A stretch of 64,000 bases of DNA from Segatella hominis. GTDB taxonomy: Bacteria; Bacteroidota; Bacteroidia; Bacteroidales; Bacteroidaceae. Positions within the stretch are counted from its first letter, which is position 1. Every line of letters starts with the position of its first letter. This document shows positions 51,706 to 60,447 of the stretch, piece by piece. Position numbers and translations under genes: made by a program. The notes beneath the pieces were generated by a model that made no database searches, was not told where the DNA came from, and was given only the letters and a program-made list of their open reading frames with translations. The DNA lies in the NCBI RefSeq assembly GCF_019249725.2, contig NZ_CP137559.1, positions 3,103,001-3,167,000 of the forward strand. The letters are read 5' to 3'.

Positions 51706-52573
51706 TCAGATGGTGTCCTTGCTATCATTTTTACCGCATTCTGCTATTTCTTGCACTTTCTTGCGGATAGCCTCATAGATACTGGCGTTGGTACTTTTGG
51801 CATCACTGGTTGCTGAGGACAGCTTGGTTGTTGTAAGTGGCTTGTCTGTTGATGAAGACAGGATGAGTTTATGCTTGGCAATGACCGATTGCCATTGCTT
51901 GCAAATCAAGTTCTTGCTGCAGAGCATGTCAAAGAAGAATGCCACACGTCTGTTACTTCTCGCCTTTAGCTGCTTGCAAACTTGGCACGAGAAGAGTTTT
52001 CGCATATCCTCTTCCGACACATCGGCTGAGAACAAATGAACCTCATTGGCATGGCGCGCAATGAGGTTCAACTGAGTAGAATCAAAGTAACATTGAAAGT
52101 CCTGTTTCGGTTTGGTTTCTTGTGCTGTTTGTAATATTGACGGTGGTTTACCATGGAGATACTGACCATTTGGAGGCGGCTCCGTGGTGTTGAACTTGTG
52201 ATGAAGAGCCTTGTAGTCATGATACTCGAAATCCACTTTGGTAAAGAATATGACTACCAAATCCTCACGTTCTTCAAGAAACTCCTCCATGATGTAGAAG
52301 TTCTTCTTGTGCTCGTTCTTTCCTGCCGCATACTGGCAGTCCGTATAGGAATGGCTGTTGAGAAAGTCCTTTTTGTAGCGGTGATACAGTTTACCGCATC
52401 CTATGACTTCCGTCTGATAGCACTCATGGGCTTCCTTGAAGAACAGCCACAATTTGTTGGTACCACAAATGCCACCTACACCGTTAGCGAAGGTGCATTC
52501 ATTGCATTGGGGTAAAAAGAGAGAACGAGGAGTCTTCTCGTCCTTGGTTGTTTGATGTATTATTATGTTCCAT
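51706..52573 (-). CDS. Cys-containing ICE protein, frameshifted near its N-terminus
   Basis: The main frame ends at 51,706 and is open upstream to about 52,580, but no ATG occurs before residue 54 of the TTG-initiated 248-residue form (52,452). A good start, MEHNNTSNNQGREDSSF at 52,573, is in another frame. Skipping one T in the T5 run of CTCTTTTTACC (about 52,512-52,516) joins it to a Cys-rich stretch (PQCNECTFANGVGGICGTNK) and then LWLFFKEAHECYQTEVIGCG. The full protein would be about 288 residues with a probable zinc site. Cause: mutation, slippage or sequence error. Proteins like this occur beside ICE integrases; function unknown. Confidence 0.6.
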
Positions 52574-52578
52574 TTTTA

Positions 52579-54792
52579 TTATTCGAACGCACTGTCCAAC
52601 AGAGAAACAGCCTCGTCCTTTTTCTTGTTGATGATTTTTGCGTAAATTTGTGTCGTGCGCACCTCCGTATGACCGAGAAGTTTGCTTGTAGTGTATAGGT
52701 CTGCGCCCATGGTCAGCTCCATCGTGGCGAACGTGTGCCTTGAGACATGGTAGGTTACATGCTTGCTGATACCTGCCGCACGGCTCCATTCCGGGATGCA
52801 GTCGTAGTTCTTGCTTGGCAGTGTTGGAAACACATTGTCCTCGTCACTTGCAGATCCACGCTCAGGCATCCAACGAAGGGCTTGCTTGTTGAGAGGAAGA
52901 TAGAGAGGCTGCTTGGTCTTGTACTGCAATATCTCAACTCGTGTCTTGTCACCCTCGGTGATGATGTTCTTCCACTTCAAACTCTTCACGTCACTGATAC
53001 GGAGTCCGCAGAAGCATGAAAACAGAAACGCCGCCTTGATATCCTCACGCTTGCAAGGGGTGTCAATCAGTCTCTTCACCTCGTCAACGGTCAGGTACTC
53101 TCGCTTGGTGCCGCCACCTTTCAGAACATCCATGCGAAGACGCAATACGGGATTGTCGTCCATTATCTCTTCCTCAATAGCCATGTTGAAGGCTGCTTTG
53201 AGGCATTTGAGATAGTTCATCACCGTGGACTTGGACGGATGGGTGTGCTTGTAGGTGATATAGTCGTTCAACAAGAACACCATGAAACCATTGCAGTATT
53301 CCTTGGTCATCTCTGCGAGTGTCACATTTGGCGAGTGTTCTCTCACTGCATTCAGCACGCTGTTCACCCAGTTTCGGGCAGATTGTCTTCCTCGCTCCAC
53401 TTGTGCGTCACGGAATATCTCCAACCAATCCACAAGTCGCATTTTGATTCTTGACTTGTCTTTGAGCCCTGCGATACCGTTAGTGATGCTCATGATGCGT
53501 TGTGCCTTGATAGCATAGACTGCTTGCATTGTCTGCTTGTTCTGCTCCCTGGCAGCTGCGTCAACCTCTGGTATGAGATAAAGGCGCAGATAATCATAGG
53601 TACGGCGACCGTTGACATTGATGGATAGATAGACCGACTTGTTGCCGTTGGCAAGTTCCTTGAAGCGGATTCTCACAGGCTCCTTGGTCTTGGAATTTCT
53701 CTTGCGCTCAGTCTCTGCAACGGCAATCTCTGTCTTCACCTTCTTAGTGGCAAGATACTCCTTGTATTTGTCCACGTTGGCATCTGGATCTTCTCCATGC
53801 GGCTTGTAGCCTCTTCTGCCGACACGCTTCTCAAAGGTTCCGTCCTTCAATGCCTTCATGCGTTCCTTGGCCTTTTTCTCAGCTTCTTTCCAGATTTCCT
53901 TGTGTTTATCCTCGCTGTCATCCTTACGAAGGTAAAGACCAACTGACTCATAGGCACGTTGTCCCTTACCATAATATATATCAAGGAAGAGGGAACGGTC
54001 TCCATTGCGCATCTTGCGACTACGGACTATCACAGAACTGGTGTATTCCTCAACTTTCTCCACTTGGTTCAGCTCGTCAGAAGGATCCGTGAAAGTCTCT
54101 CCATTGACAACCTCTCGCATCTTGCGTTCTTTCAGACGCTCTGCGGTTTCCATGACCAAGGCATTATTCTGCTTGTCAGCCTCGGTAATCTCTGGGTTGA
54201 TATAGAGCTTCAGAAACTCGTACTTGCGCTCACCATTATAATATATGTCGAAGTAGAGCGACTTACTGCCGTTGGCAAGGTCCTTGAAACGAAGAGTGAC
54301 AGCTTCACGCTTGTTGGGTCTGCCTCTATGTTTTTTGATTGTTCCATCTATGGCTCTGTCCTCACCGTCATCGTCAATAAACTTCCATTGGTGTCCTTCT
54401 CTGCCAGAAACGGCTCCAACGACTTCGTTTACCTCACTTTCCTTTCCCTTGACACTTTTGCCAGTTTTATCACTGCCGACTTTTTTCTTCTTACTTAAAC
54501 GTGCGGTCTTCTTGCTTGAAGTTGTTGTAGAAGCAGGATGCTCCAAGGAAGCCTTCACTGTTTCCAACTTTCCCGACAGGATTTCTTGCACTCGTTGGTT
54601 CTTGATAGCTTCTGCCTTCTGCAAGGTCTCGGCATTGACTGCCTTAGCCTTGTCATCGTCCTCGGGAAGCAGATAAAGCTTCAAGAACTCATACGACCTC
54701 TTTCCACTTTTGTAAGTGTCGAGATAAATCGACTTTGTGCCATTCGCCAAATCCTTGTAGCGTATGCGCACAGGTTCATTGTTACTTCTCAT
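52579..54792 (-). CDS. int: Tyrosine recombinase with four tandem arm-binding domains
   Basis: The 737-residue integrase is nearly twice the usual 400. Four copies of an AP2-like arm-DNA-binding domain lie at about residues 8-75 (RIRYKDLANGTKSIYLDTY), 165-232 (TLRFKDLANGSKSLYFDIYY), 252-320 (VRSRKMRNGDRSLFLDIYY) and 372-440 (RIRFKELANGNKSVYLSI). Basic linkers separate them. A SAM-like core-binding domain follows (WLEIFRDAQVERGRQSARNW). The catalytic domain has Arg about 595 (CGLRISDVKSLKW), HVSRHTFAT, LLGHTEVRTT and Tyr about 717 (TTQIYAK). It should integrate and excise the ICE. Confidence 0.93.
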   Translation of the reverse strand: MRSNNEPVRIRYKDLANGTKSIYLDTYKSGKRSYEFLKLYLLPEDDDKAKAVNAETLQKAEAIKNQRVQEILSGKLETVKASLEHPASTTTSSKKTARLSKKKKVGSDKTGKSVKGKESEVNEVVGAVSGREGHQWKFIDDDGEDRAIDGTIKKHRGRPNKREAVTLRFKDLANGSKSLYFDIYYNGERKYEFLKLYINPEITEADKQNNALVMETAERLKERKMREVVNGETFTDPSDELNQVEKVEEYTSSVIVRSRKMRNGDRSLFLDIYYGKGQRAYESVGLYLRKDDSEDKHKEIWKEAEKKAKERMKALKDGTFEKRVGRRGYKPHGEDPDANVDKYKEYLATKKVKTEIAVAETERKRNSKTKEPVRIRFKELANGNKSVYLSINVNGRRTYDYLRLYLIPEVDAAAREQNKQTMQAVYAIKAQRIMSITNGIAGLKDKSRIKMRLVDWLEIFRDAQVERGRQSARNWVNSVLNAVREHSPNVTLAEMTKEYCNGFMVFLLNDYITYKHTHPSKSTVMNYLKCLKAAFNMAIEEEIMDDNPVLRLRMDVLKGGGTKREYLTVDEVKRLIDTPCKREDIKAAFLFSCFCGLRISDVKSLKWKNIITEGDKTRVEILQYKTKQPLYLPLNKQALRWMPERGSASDEDNVFPTLPSKNYDCIPEWSRAAGISKHVTYHVSRHTFATMELTMGADLYTTSKLLGHTEVRTTQIYAKIINKKKDEAVSLLDSAFE

Positions 54793-54831
54793 GTTACTTT
54801 GTTATTTATTCTACTTATTGTCATTTTGCGA

Positions 54832-54948
54832 GATTTGTTACTCGCGGTGCAAAGATACGAAAAATAATTGGATTTGTTACCCAAAATAAGAACCAATTAC
54901 GAACCATTAACTATGATAAATAATAAAATTAAATGGCAAAGTAACAAA
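54832..54948. repeat. Arm-type site cluster upstream of the integrase
   Basis: GATTTGTTAC occurs at 54,832-54,841 and 54,871-54,880 (39-bp period). The complement GTAACAAA is at 54,941-54,948, with related TTTGTTAT at 54,798-54,805 and ATAACAAA near 54,952. Positions beside a multi-arm integrase gene fit arm-type binding sites of the attachment region. The rest of 54,950-55,330 has no convincing gene. Confidence 0.6.
54850..54857 (-). promoter_or_regulatory. -7 box (TATCTTTG) of the integrase gene
   Basis: The box lies between the two GATTTGTTAC copies, so integrase binding would cover its own promoter. Start near 54,845, leader about 53 nt. Confidence 0.65.
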
Positions 54949-55093
54949 CAAATAACAAAATACATACTTTATTAAATACTTGCTATATGCTGTATATATT
55001 GGTATTTACGCGCGATTTCTTATCATTTTGATTGTTGCATGAGATTTGACGTTGCTCGTTCAACAGTGCAGGGCAATGCGAAGGCCTCAGAGA

Positions 55094-55129
55094 GTGGGAC
55101 GAGTGACGGGTAAGTTCCCACGCTTTTTT
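55094..55129 (+). terminator. Terminator-like stem-loop in a GC-richer island
   Basis: GTGGGA (55,094-55,099) pairs with TCCCAC (55,116-55,121), followed by GC and T6. It sits in a GC-richer island (about 55,010-55,190) within very AT-rich DNA near the presumed element boundary. A 63-codon minus frame here looks spurious. Confidence 0.4.
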
Positions 55130-55291
55130 ATTTTGCCGAAACCGAAATCTTAATCCGCCAAGTCTCGGGAACACCTGGCAAAATGATAATATACCAATGA
55201 AACATAACGATTTTTACAACTTTTGTTAAGCCGAAATCAAGAAATTTCGCTTATGAACCATTATGGACTTGATAGTGTCAAGTAGAATCAC

Positions 55292-55299
55292 TATCTTTG
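55292..55299 (+). promoter_or_regulatory. -7 box (TATCTTTG) of the zinc-ribbon protein pair
   Basis: TATCTTTG is preceded by TTG at 55,269-55,271 (20-bp spacer). Start near 55,304, about 31 nt before the ATG at 55,335. Confidence 0.65.
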
Positions 55300-55334
55300 T
55301 CCCCTAAATTAATAACTTTAAAAAATAATTGTAT

Positions 55335-56348
55335 ATGAAACATTTTTTGGTGATACTATTAATGAGCCTGCTTTTTTCTTCTTGTATGAAGAATTATCCT
55401 GAAATGGTGTATGAGAAGGCTTTACAATACCAGCAAGAGGGTAAATATATTCTTGGTAAGTCTGATGATCCTTCAGGAAAGGAGCATTATATTGTATACA
55501 TTGATAATAAGAATATTGTTGTTGATGACTTAGTTGATTCTCTAAGACATTATCCTTTAGGCAATTTAAAAAGTTTTGATTTTGGTCTTTATAATGGAGA
55601 TGCTGCAGGTAATGACAGTATTGATTTTGGTGAGAATGAAAGCTCTTTAAAATGTTTGGTACAGGCAGATACTGCAACTAATACGATGACTATTGAACCT
55701 TCTTATGAAATATGGCCATTGAAGATAATTGCATTTAAAGATATCGTGTGTCCTAATCAATATTGTGCTTATTATTTTGATGGTAAATCAAGCATAATCT
55801 TCTTTTTTGATAGACCAGGAGAAATTTACACCAGCCTGAATGAAGTCGTTACAGTGAAGAAAAATGAAAAAGGTTTTAACCTTCATTTCCACGATAAGGG
55901 AAATAATTTGGGCTTGTATAGCTTGTCAGAAAAGCTGGTCTTTGAGAAATGTGAGTTTAATATGCAGATAGCCGACGATAGTGAGATACTTGGTGTAGAT
56001 GATAAAATAACAATTGGTGGGGCATATTCAATACCAGTCTCTGTTTTTGGCACCCCAGAGCTTCCTGTCTATATCGCAAAGATAGAATCTGCATTACATC
56101 CTATGTATTATTGGAATTGTCAAAATTGTGGTAGAGTTGTTAAAGCAGAAGAAAAACCAAAAAGTTCTGTATGTGATTTCTTTACAAAATCATATTGGAC
56201 ATTTCATAGTTGGATAAAAATAGCAGTTGCTGGTTCTTCTTATGTTTATCAATGTCAACATTGTGGTGTGCAAATACAAACAAACGATATCCCTCATACG
56301 GGTAATTGTCCTGAAGGCGGACAACATGTTTGGGGAAGATTAGATTAA
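55335..56348 (+). CDS. Lipoprotein with two C-terminal zinc ribbons
   Basis: From MKHFLVILLMSLLFSSCMKN the protein has 337 residues and a lipobox (FSSC). The middle is beta-rich and unrecognised. The last 75 residues contain two CxxC ribbons: WNCQNCGRVVKAEEKPKSSV and YQCQHCGVQIQTNDIPHTGN, ending GGQHVWGRLD. The next gene ends in the same type of ribbon and the same H-x-W-x-R-L-D terminus. Very AT-rich compared with neighbours. Zinc ribbons in an exported lipoprotein are unusual. Function unknown. Confidence 0.7.
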   Translation: MKHFLVILLMSLLFSSCMKNYPEMVYEKALQYQQEGKYILGKSDDPSGKEHYIVYIDNKNIVVDDLVDSLRHYPLGNLKSFDFGLYNGDAAGNDSIDFGENESSLKCLVQADTATNTMTIEPSYEIWPLKIIAFKDIVCPNQYCAYYFDGKSSIIFFFDRPGEIYTSLNEVVTVKKNEKGFNLHFHDKGNNLGLYSLSEKLVFEKCEFNMQIADDSEILGVDDKITIGGAYSIPVSVFGTPELPVYIAKIESALHPMYYWNCQNCGRVVKAEEKPKSSVCDFFTKSYWTFHSWIKIAVAGSSYVYQCQHCGVQIQTNDIPHTGNCPEGGQHVWGRLD

Positions 56349-56373
56349 ATTGATTATTAAAGTTTTTTGTGTA

Positions 56374-57366
56374 ATGAAACGTGTTTTTTCTGTTTTGTTG
56401 TTAGTTCTTACAATGGTGATGTCAAGCGTTGCTATGGAGATAGATGGTTCTATTTATTTTTATCGTGGTGGGGATATGCCGCGATATTTAAAAGTAAATA
56501 GTAGTACTGATATAGTAATAAATGATAATGGAAGTGAATATAAATCAACAAAATCTGAAGTTCGTGTTTTAGACGTTTATCTTCACTCTGATTTAAGAGA
56601 AGTAGATTTTAGTCAATGCCAATCTGGAAATTTGTATTTTGATAATGGAACTGCTTTTCTTAAGGTGGGTTCAGATAGTAGTTTCGTTAATTTAAAAATC
56701 AAAGATATCCATCAGAGGTTTGTTGAATTTGAATATTCCGAAGACGATGGGTGGTATAGTGAAGGTGTAATTGTTTTAACTGGAGATGGAACTAATTTGG
56801 TTTACTTGTTTGGACATAGTCATTTGTTTTATTTGTCAAAGTCTGGAGAATATTTAGTAAAGTATACAAGATGTTTGAACGATTTTGGGCTAGAAAATGC
56901 TGATATGGCTACGTTGTCAACAATTTTACGGTTGACAGCTTCGGGTACTATTAGAAATGAAGAAAATCCAGCACGTTTATATATGGGGAAGAGGTATGTA
57001 GAACTGCGGGAAGATTGTCTAAGTGAAAACTTTGCAAAGGCTGTACGTGATTTATTTGAAGATAACGTCAATGATATAAATGCTGAATTAGGTACTACTG
57101 TAACTTCTTATAAAGCCAAGAAGGAAGCACCTAAACAAAATAAAGAGTGGGTGATAACGGATAAACAGGTAAAGCAGATGCAGGCGGCTTTTGATAGAAG
57201 TGTAAATAAGAATATCCGTGCAAATACAGGTCGTGATGGTATTCATACGTGGAGATGCAGTAGGTGTGGGGCACAAGTAAAAGCGAAAGCTCCTAATAGA
57301 GGTGTAAAATGTCCTCGTGCTGTAAATAAGATTAATAGTAGCCATAATTGGCAAAGATTAGATTGA
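56374..57366 (+). CDS. Secreted protein with C-terminal zinc ribbon
   Basis: From MKRVFSVLLLVLTMVMSSVA the protein has 330 residues and a signal peptide. It is beta-rich in the first 200 residues and charged and helical before the terminal ribbon (HTWRCSRCGAQVKAKAPNRG, then KCPRAV), ending SHNWQRLD. The same end is found in the preceding lipoprotein. An in-frame start at 56,350 would lengthen the signal unnaturally. The gap of 25 bp suggests one operon. Not recognised. Confidence 0.7.
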   Translation: MKRVFSVLLLVLTMVMSSVAMEIDGSIYFYRGGDMPRYLKVNSSTDIVINDNGSEYKSTKSEVRVLDVYLHSDLREVDFSQCQSGNLYFDNGTAFLKVGSDSSFVNLKIKDIHQRFVEFEYSEDDGWYSEGVIVLTGDGTNLVYLFGHSHLFYLSKSGEYLVKYTRCLNDFGLENADMATLSTILRLTASGTIRNEENPARLYMGKRYVELREDCLSENFAKAVRDLFEDNVNDINAELGTTVTSYKAKKEAPKQNKEWVITDKQVKQMQAAFDRSVNKNIRANTGRDGIHTWRCSRCGAQVKAKAPNRGVKCPRAVNKINSSHNWQRLD

Positions 57367-57460
57367 AAATTTTCTTTCTGTAATGCGTATGTACCAGTTC
57401 GACTATAAGAAGAGTTGTTGCAGCAAGTTTGATTTTGAGTTTAAGCAATTAGACTGATAT

Positions 57461-57507
57461 TTAAATAAGAGGGTGTATCAGGATTTCTGACACACCCTCT
57501 TATTTAA
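57461..57507. terminator. Bidirectional terminator, 16-bp perfect stem
   Basis: TTAAATAAGAGGGTGT (57,461-57,476) is exactly complementary to 57,492-57,507, with A/T tracts on both outer sides. It lies between the convergent zinc-ribbon and ATPase genes. Confidence 0.88.
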
Positions 57508-57511
57508 GTTA

Positions 57512-58759
57512 TCATATAGAATCTTTATCCAACAAGAAATCAAATACGTCCATAAATACGATGCCGTCATCGTTTTGGTATTTCTTGATGAGGTCGCCTG
57601 TTATCACATACTTCATAAAACTATCGTCTATACGTAGCAAAGAGGCAAGTTCTTGTTTCGTCTTCTCCTTGTCTGGCAAACTGAGAGCCGACTGGATGTA
57701 GCAGCGTTTGTAGCCTTGGTTGCAAACAAAGTCAACTTCAAGCATCCGTCTCACTTTGGTTCCTTTTTCGTCCACGCCGTTGATTTCTACGTTGCCAATG
57801 TCCACACTATATCCACGGTAGCGAAGTTCGTTATAGATGGCATTCTCCATCAGATGGGTTTTCTCTTGTTGGCGAAAGCCGAGAAGTGCATTGCGAATGC
57901 CTAAGTCAGAAAAATAATATTTCAATGGCGTTCCGATATACTTACGACCTTTTACGTCATAGCGATTGCATGGCTCAAGTAAGAACGCATCTGCAAGATA
58001 TTCGATGTATTTCTTGATGGTTGCAGAGCTTATAGAGACATTCTTTACAGATTGGAAAGTATTGGCAAGTCGTTGTGGATTGGTAAGTCCGCCAATTCCC
58101 GATGCGAGAATCTTGAATAAATCGTTGAGTTCTGCATCGTTCTTTATCTTGTTTCTGTTAATGACATCTATCATGTAAGTCTCAGTCAAGAGGCTGTTCA
58201 GAAGTCTCACTTTTTCTTCTTCTGTCTTTTGTAGAACAACAGGCGGAAGACCACCATAAAGCAAATATTCGTTCCAACCATCCTGCTTGTCGCCATCATA
58301 TACGGTCATAAATTCAGCAAAGCTGAGTGGTGAAACGTGTATTTGGTATCCTCGTCCACGAAATTCGGTTATTATATCCTTGGATAGGAAGCGTGCATTG
58401 CTTCCCGTCACATAAACATCAGCATTGGGAATATGCAATAATCCATTTAGTACATCTTCAAACTCGTCAAGCATCTGTACCTCATCAAGCAGAATGTAAT
58501 AAGGTTGGTCGTCAGCAATCTTCTCTTTTACATACTTATAAAACTTGTCAGGATTGCGAAACTCCTTGAATGCATAGTCATCGAATGCCATTTCTATGAT
58601 GTGGTCGGGCATGACTCCATCGTCTTCAAGGAAACGCTTGAAGAGACGAAATAGCAGAAAGGATTTTCCGCAACGGCGCATACCGGTAATGATTTTTACC
58701 AGTCCATTATGGCGTGAACTAACCAACTCTTGTAGATATTTGTCTCTATTTACAATCAT
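57512..58759 (-). CDS. AAA_14/DUF4143 ATPase
   Basis: From MIVNRDKYLQELVSSRHNGL (58,759; frame open to 58,789) the protein has 415 residues. AAA_14 domain: Walker A TGMRRCGKSFLLF, Walker B YYILLDEVQMLDEFEDVLNG, and VYVTGSNARFLSKDIITEFR. DUF4143 C-terminal nuclease-like region: DVKGRKYIGTPLKYYFSDLG and EVDFVCNQGYKRCYIQSALS. These ATPases are abundant in Bacteroidetes genomes with unknown role. Two TGCGGATTTCCGCA palindromes flank its predicted -7 box. Confidence 0.88.
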   Translation of the reverse strand: MIVNRDKYLQELVSSRHNGLVKIITGMRRCGKSFLLFRLFKRFLEDDGVMPDHIIEMAFDDYAFKEFRNPDKFYKYVKEKIADDQPYYILLDEVQMLDEFEDVLNGLLHIPNADVYVTGSNARFLSKDIITEFRGRGYQIHVSPLSFAEFMTVYDGDKQDGWNEYLLYGGLPPVVLQKTEEEKVRLLNSLLTETYMIDVINRNKIKNDAELNDLFKILASGIGGLTNPQRLANTFQSVKNVSISSATIKKYIEYLADAFLLEPCNRYDVKGRKYIGTPLKYYFSDLGIRNALLGFRQQEKTHLMENAIYNELRYRGYSVDIGNVEINGVDEKGTKVRRMLEVDFVCNQGYKRCYIQSALSLPDKEKTKQELASLLRIDDSFMKYVITGDLIKKYQNDDGIVFMDVFDFLLDKDSI

Positions 58760-58774
58760 AACAGGAAAGATTTT

Positions 58775-58850
58775 TGCGGATTTCCGCATTTTTCTTTTGC
58801 AAAAATAATACTTTTATTAATTCTATGTAGAATTTTTGCGGATTTCCGCA
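58775..58850. promoter_or_regulatory. Promoter and paired palindromes of the ATPase gene
   Basis: TGCGGATTTCCGCA occurs at 58,775-58,788 and 58,837-58,850, around a TATTTTTG -7 box (58,800-58,807, minus). A dimeric regulator bound here would control the gene. The arrangement is repeated at 58,998-59,073. Confidence 0.6.
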
Positions 58851-58922
58851 GTTTTCTTTCGCAGAATTAACGGCTACGGCTTGATATTTTAAGTTCGTTA
58901 ACTTATAATGGTAAATACAGAA

Positions 58923-59123
58923 TCATAAAACTATCGTCTATACGTAGCAAAGGTAGATATTAGTCTCTATATTTACAATCATAACAGGAAAGTTTTTTGC
59001 GGATTTCCGCATTTTTCTTTTGCAAAAATAATACTTTTATTAATTCTATGTAGAATTTTTGCGGATTTCCGCAATTTTCTTTCGCAGAATTAACGGTTAC
59101 GGCTTGATATTTTAAGTTCGGTG
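58923..59123 (-). pseudogene. Internally deleted second copy of the ATPase gene ends and promoter
   Basis: 58,923-58,952 equals 57,613-57,642 (near the 3' end of the ATPase gene). It is joined directly to 58,953-59,123, which matches 58,732-58,900 (5' end and promoter) with few changes. About 1.1 kb between them is missing. This is a tandem copy reduced by an internal deletion. The two palindromes (58,998-59,011 and 59,060-59,073) are retained. Confidence 0.85.
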
Positions 59124-59282
59124 ATTTGTCGAATTCCATAGTTTTTATTCTTTTCTCTGTTTTCAAGAAAAAGATACAACTTTATCACAAAATTCCATGC
59201 TTTTCTCTCTTCGCTATCACATTATTCCCTATTCGTTATACTTTTTTAATCTCCCTTTTTATCCGCTTTCAGAAAAAAGATG

Positions 59283-59290
59283 TACTTTTG
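59283..59290 (+). promoter_or_regulatory. -7 box (TACTTTTG) of the CDF transporter gene
   Basis: Exact TAnnTTTG match. Start near 59,295. Confidence 0.6.
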
Positions 59291-59301
59291 CGGCTCAATT
59301 C

Positions 59302-60363
59302 ATGAAAGACAAGATAAAGGATTGGATGATACAAAAACATGATAAGAGGAAGCAAAGGACTTCCATTGGATTTTATAAAATGGAAAAGAATGAGAAAGTA
59401 AATAGCGTGCAAGAGATTGCTGCAGATAAGAATAAGGATCATTCCGCTGATGTGGATAGAGTGAAGGAAGTATATAAGGTGACGATAGCGGGAAGCATCA
59501 TCAATGTGGTGCTGCTCGTGCTGAAGTTTGCTGCAGGTATTCTCGGACATTCGGCAGCCATGATAGCGGATGCCATCCACTCGCTTACTGATTTCGCTAC
59601 CGATGTGGTGGTACTGGTATTCGTTAAGTTAGGTAATAAACCGAAGGATAAGGACCATGATTATGGTCATGGCAAATACGAGACGCTTGCCACAGCCATC
59701 ATCGGTATTTCGCTCTTCGTGGTGGGTGTGATGATCTGCTATTCGGGTGTAACCAAGACTTATCGTGCCATCTGCGGCGAGACACTCCAGCAGCCGGGCG
59801 TTGTAGCCTTGATTGCTGCCATCGTAAGTATCGTGATGAAGGAATGGGCTTATCAGTTTACGGTTAAAGCCGGAAAGAAATATCATTCCGAGGCTGTCGT
59901 GGCGAATGCCTGGCATCATCGCAGCGATGCTTTATCGAGTATCGGAACGATGTTCGGTATTGGTGGCGCCATCATCCTGGGAGAAAAATGGGCGGTGCTC
60001 GATCCGCTTGCAGCCATCATCGTGAGTGCCTTCATCATCAAGGCTGCTTGGGGACTGGTGATGCAGTCTGTGAAAGAACTGACGGATGCCAGTCTTCCAG
60101 AAACGGAGGAAGATGAAATCCTGAAGATTGCGAACGAAGAGCGGGGAGTAGGAGAGATTCATAACCTGCGTACCCGTCGCATCGGAAACAAGATTGCGAT
60201 AGAGATGCACGTCCGCATGCCGGGTTCTCTTTCGCTTTATGAGGCACATGAGCATGCTACTCATATCGAAACAAGATTGAAGCAGCACTTCGGTGCAGAT
60301 ACCCATGTGGGAATCCATCTCGAACCGATAAAAGTGAACGGAAAATATCAGAAACCAGAATAA
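59302..60363 (+). CDS. Cation diffusion facilitator (zinc/iron efflux) family protein
   Basis: The transporter domain begins VYKVTIAGSIINVVLLVLKF. Metal-site motifs are HSAAMIADAIHSLTDFATDV (TM2, HxxxD) and HHRSDALSSIGTMFGIGGAI (TM5, HxxxD). DHDYGHGKYETLATAIIGIS is the family signature, and the C-terminal cytoplasmic domain has MHVRMPGSLSLYEAHEHATH. ATG at 59,302 is only about 7 nt after the predicted transcript start; the next, MEKNEKVNSVQE at 59,380, gives a more usual N-terminus. Exports divalent metal from the cytoplasm. Confidence 0.9.
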   Translation: MKDKIKDWMIQKHDKRKQRTSIGFYKMEKNEKVNSVQEIAADKNKDHSADVDRVKEVYKVTIAGSIINVVLLVLKFAAGILGHSAAMIADAIHSLTDFATDVVVLVFVKLGNKPKDKDHDYGHGKYETLATAIIGISLFVVGVMICYSGVTKTYRAICGETLQQPGVVALIAAIVSIVMKEWAYQFTVKAGKKYHSEAVVANAWHHRSDALSSIGTMFGIGGAIILGEKWAVLDPLAAIIVSAFIIKAAWGLVMQSVKELTDASLPETEEDEILKIANEERGVGEIHNLRTRRIGNKIAIEMHVRMPGSLSLYEAHEHATHIETRLKQHFGADTHVGIHLEPIKVNGKYQKPE

Positions 60364-60396
60364 CTGAAATAAAAGGAAATAGCCGGAATAAAAGGA

Positions 60397-60440
60397 AACG
60401 AGCCTTGACGGAAGGAAGAAACCTCCATCAAGGCTCGTTT
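60397..60440. terminator. Bidirectional terminator between CDF and TonB receptor genes
   Basis: AACGAGCCTTGA (60,397-60,408) pairs with TCAAGGCTCGTT (60,428-60,439), followed by TTTATTATATT on the plus strand. The genes are convergent. Confidence 0.88.
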
Positions 60441-60447
60441 TATTATA

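Noticed and set aside
54983..55174. 63-codon minus frame near the ICE end
   Set aside because: Arg/Ser/His-rich, no start context and overlaps a terminator-like hairpin. Looks non-coding.
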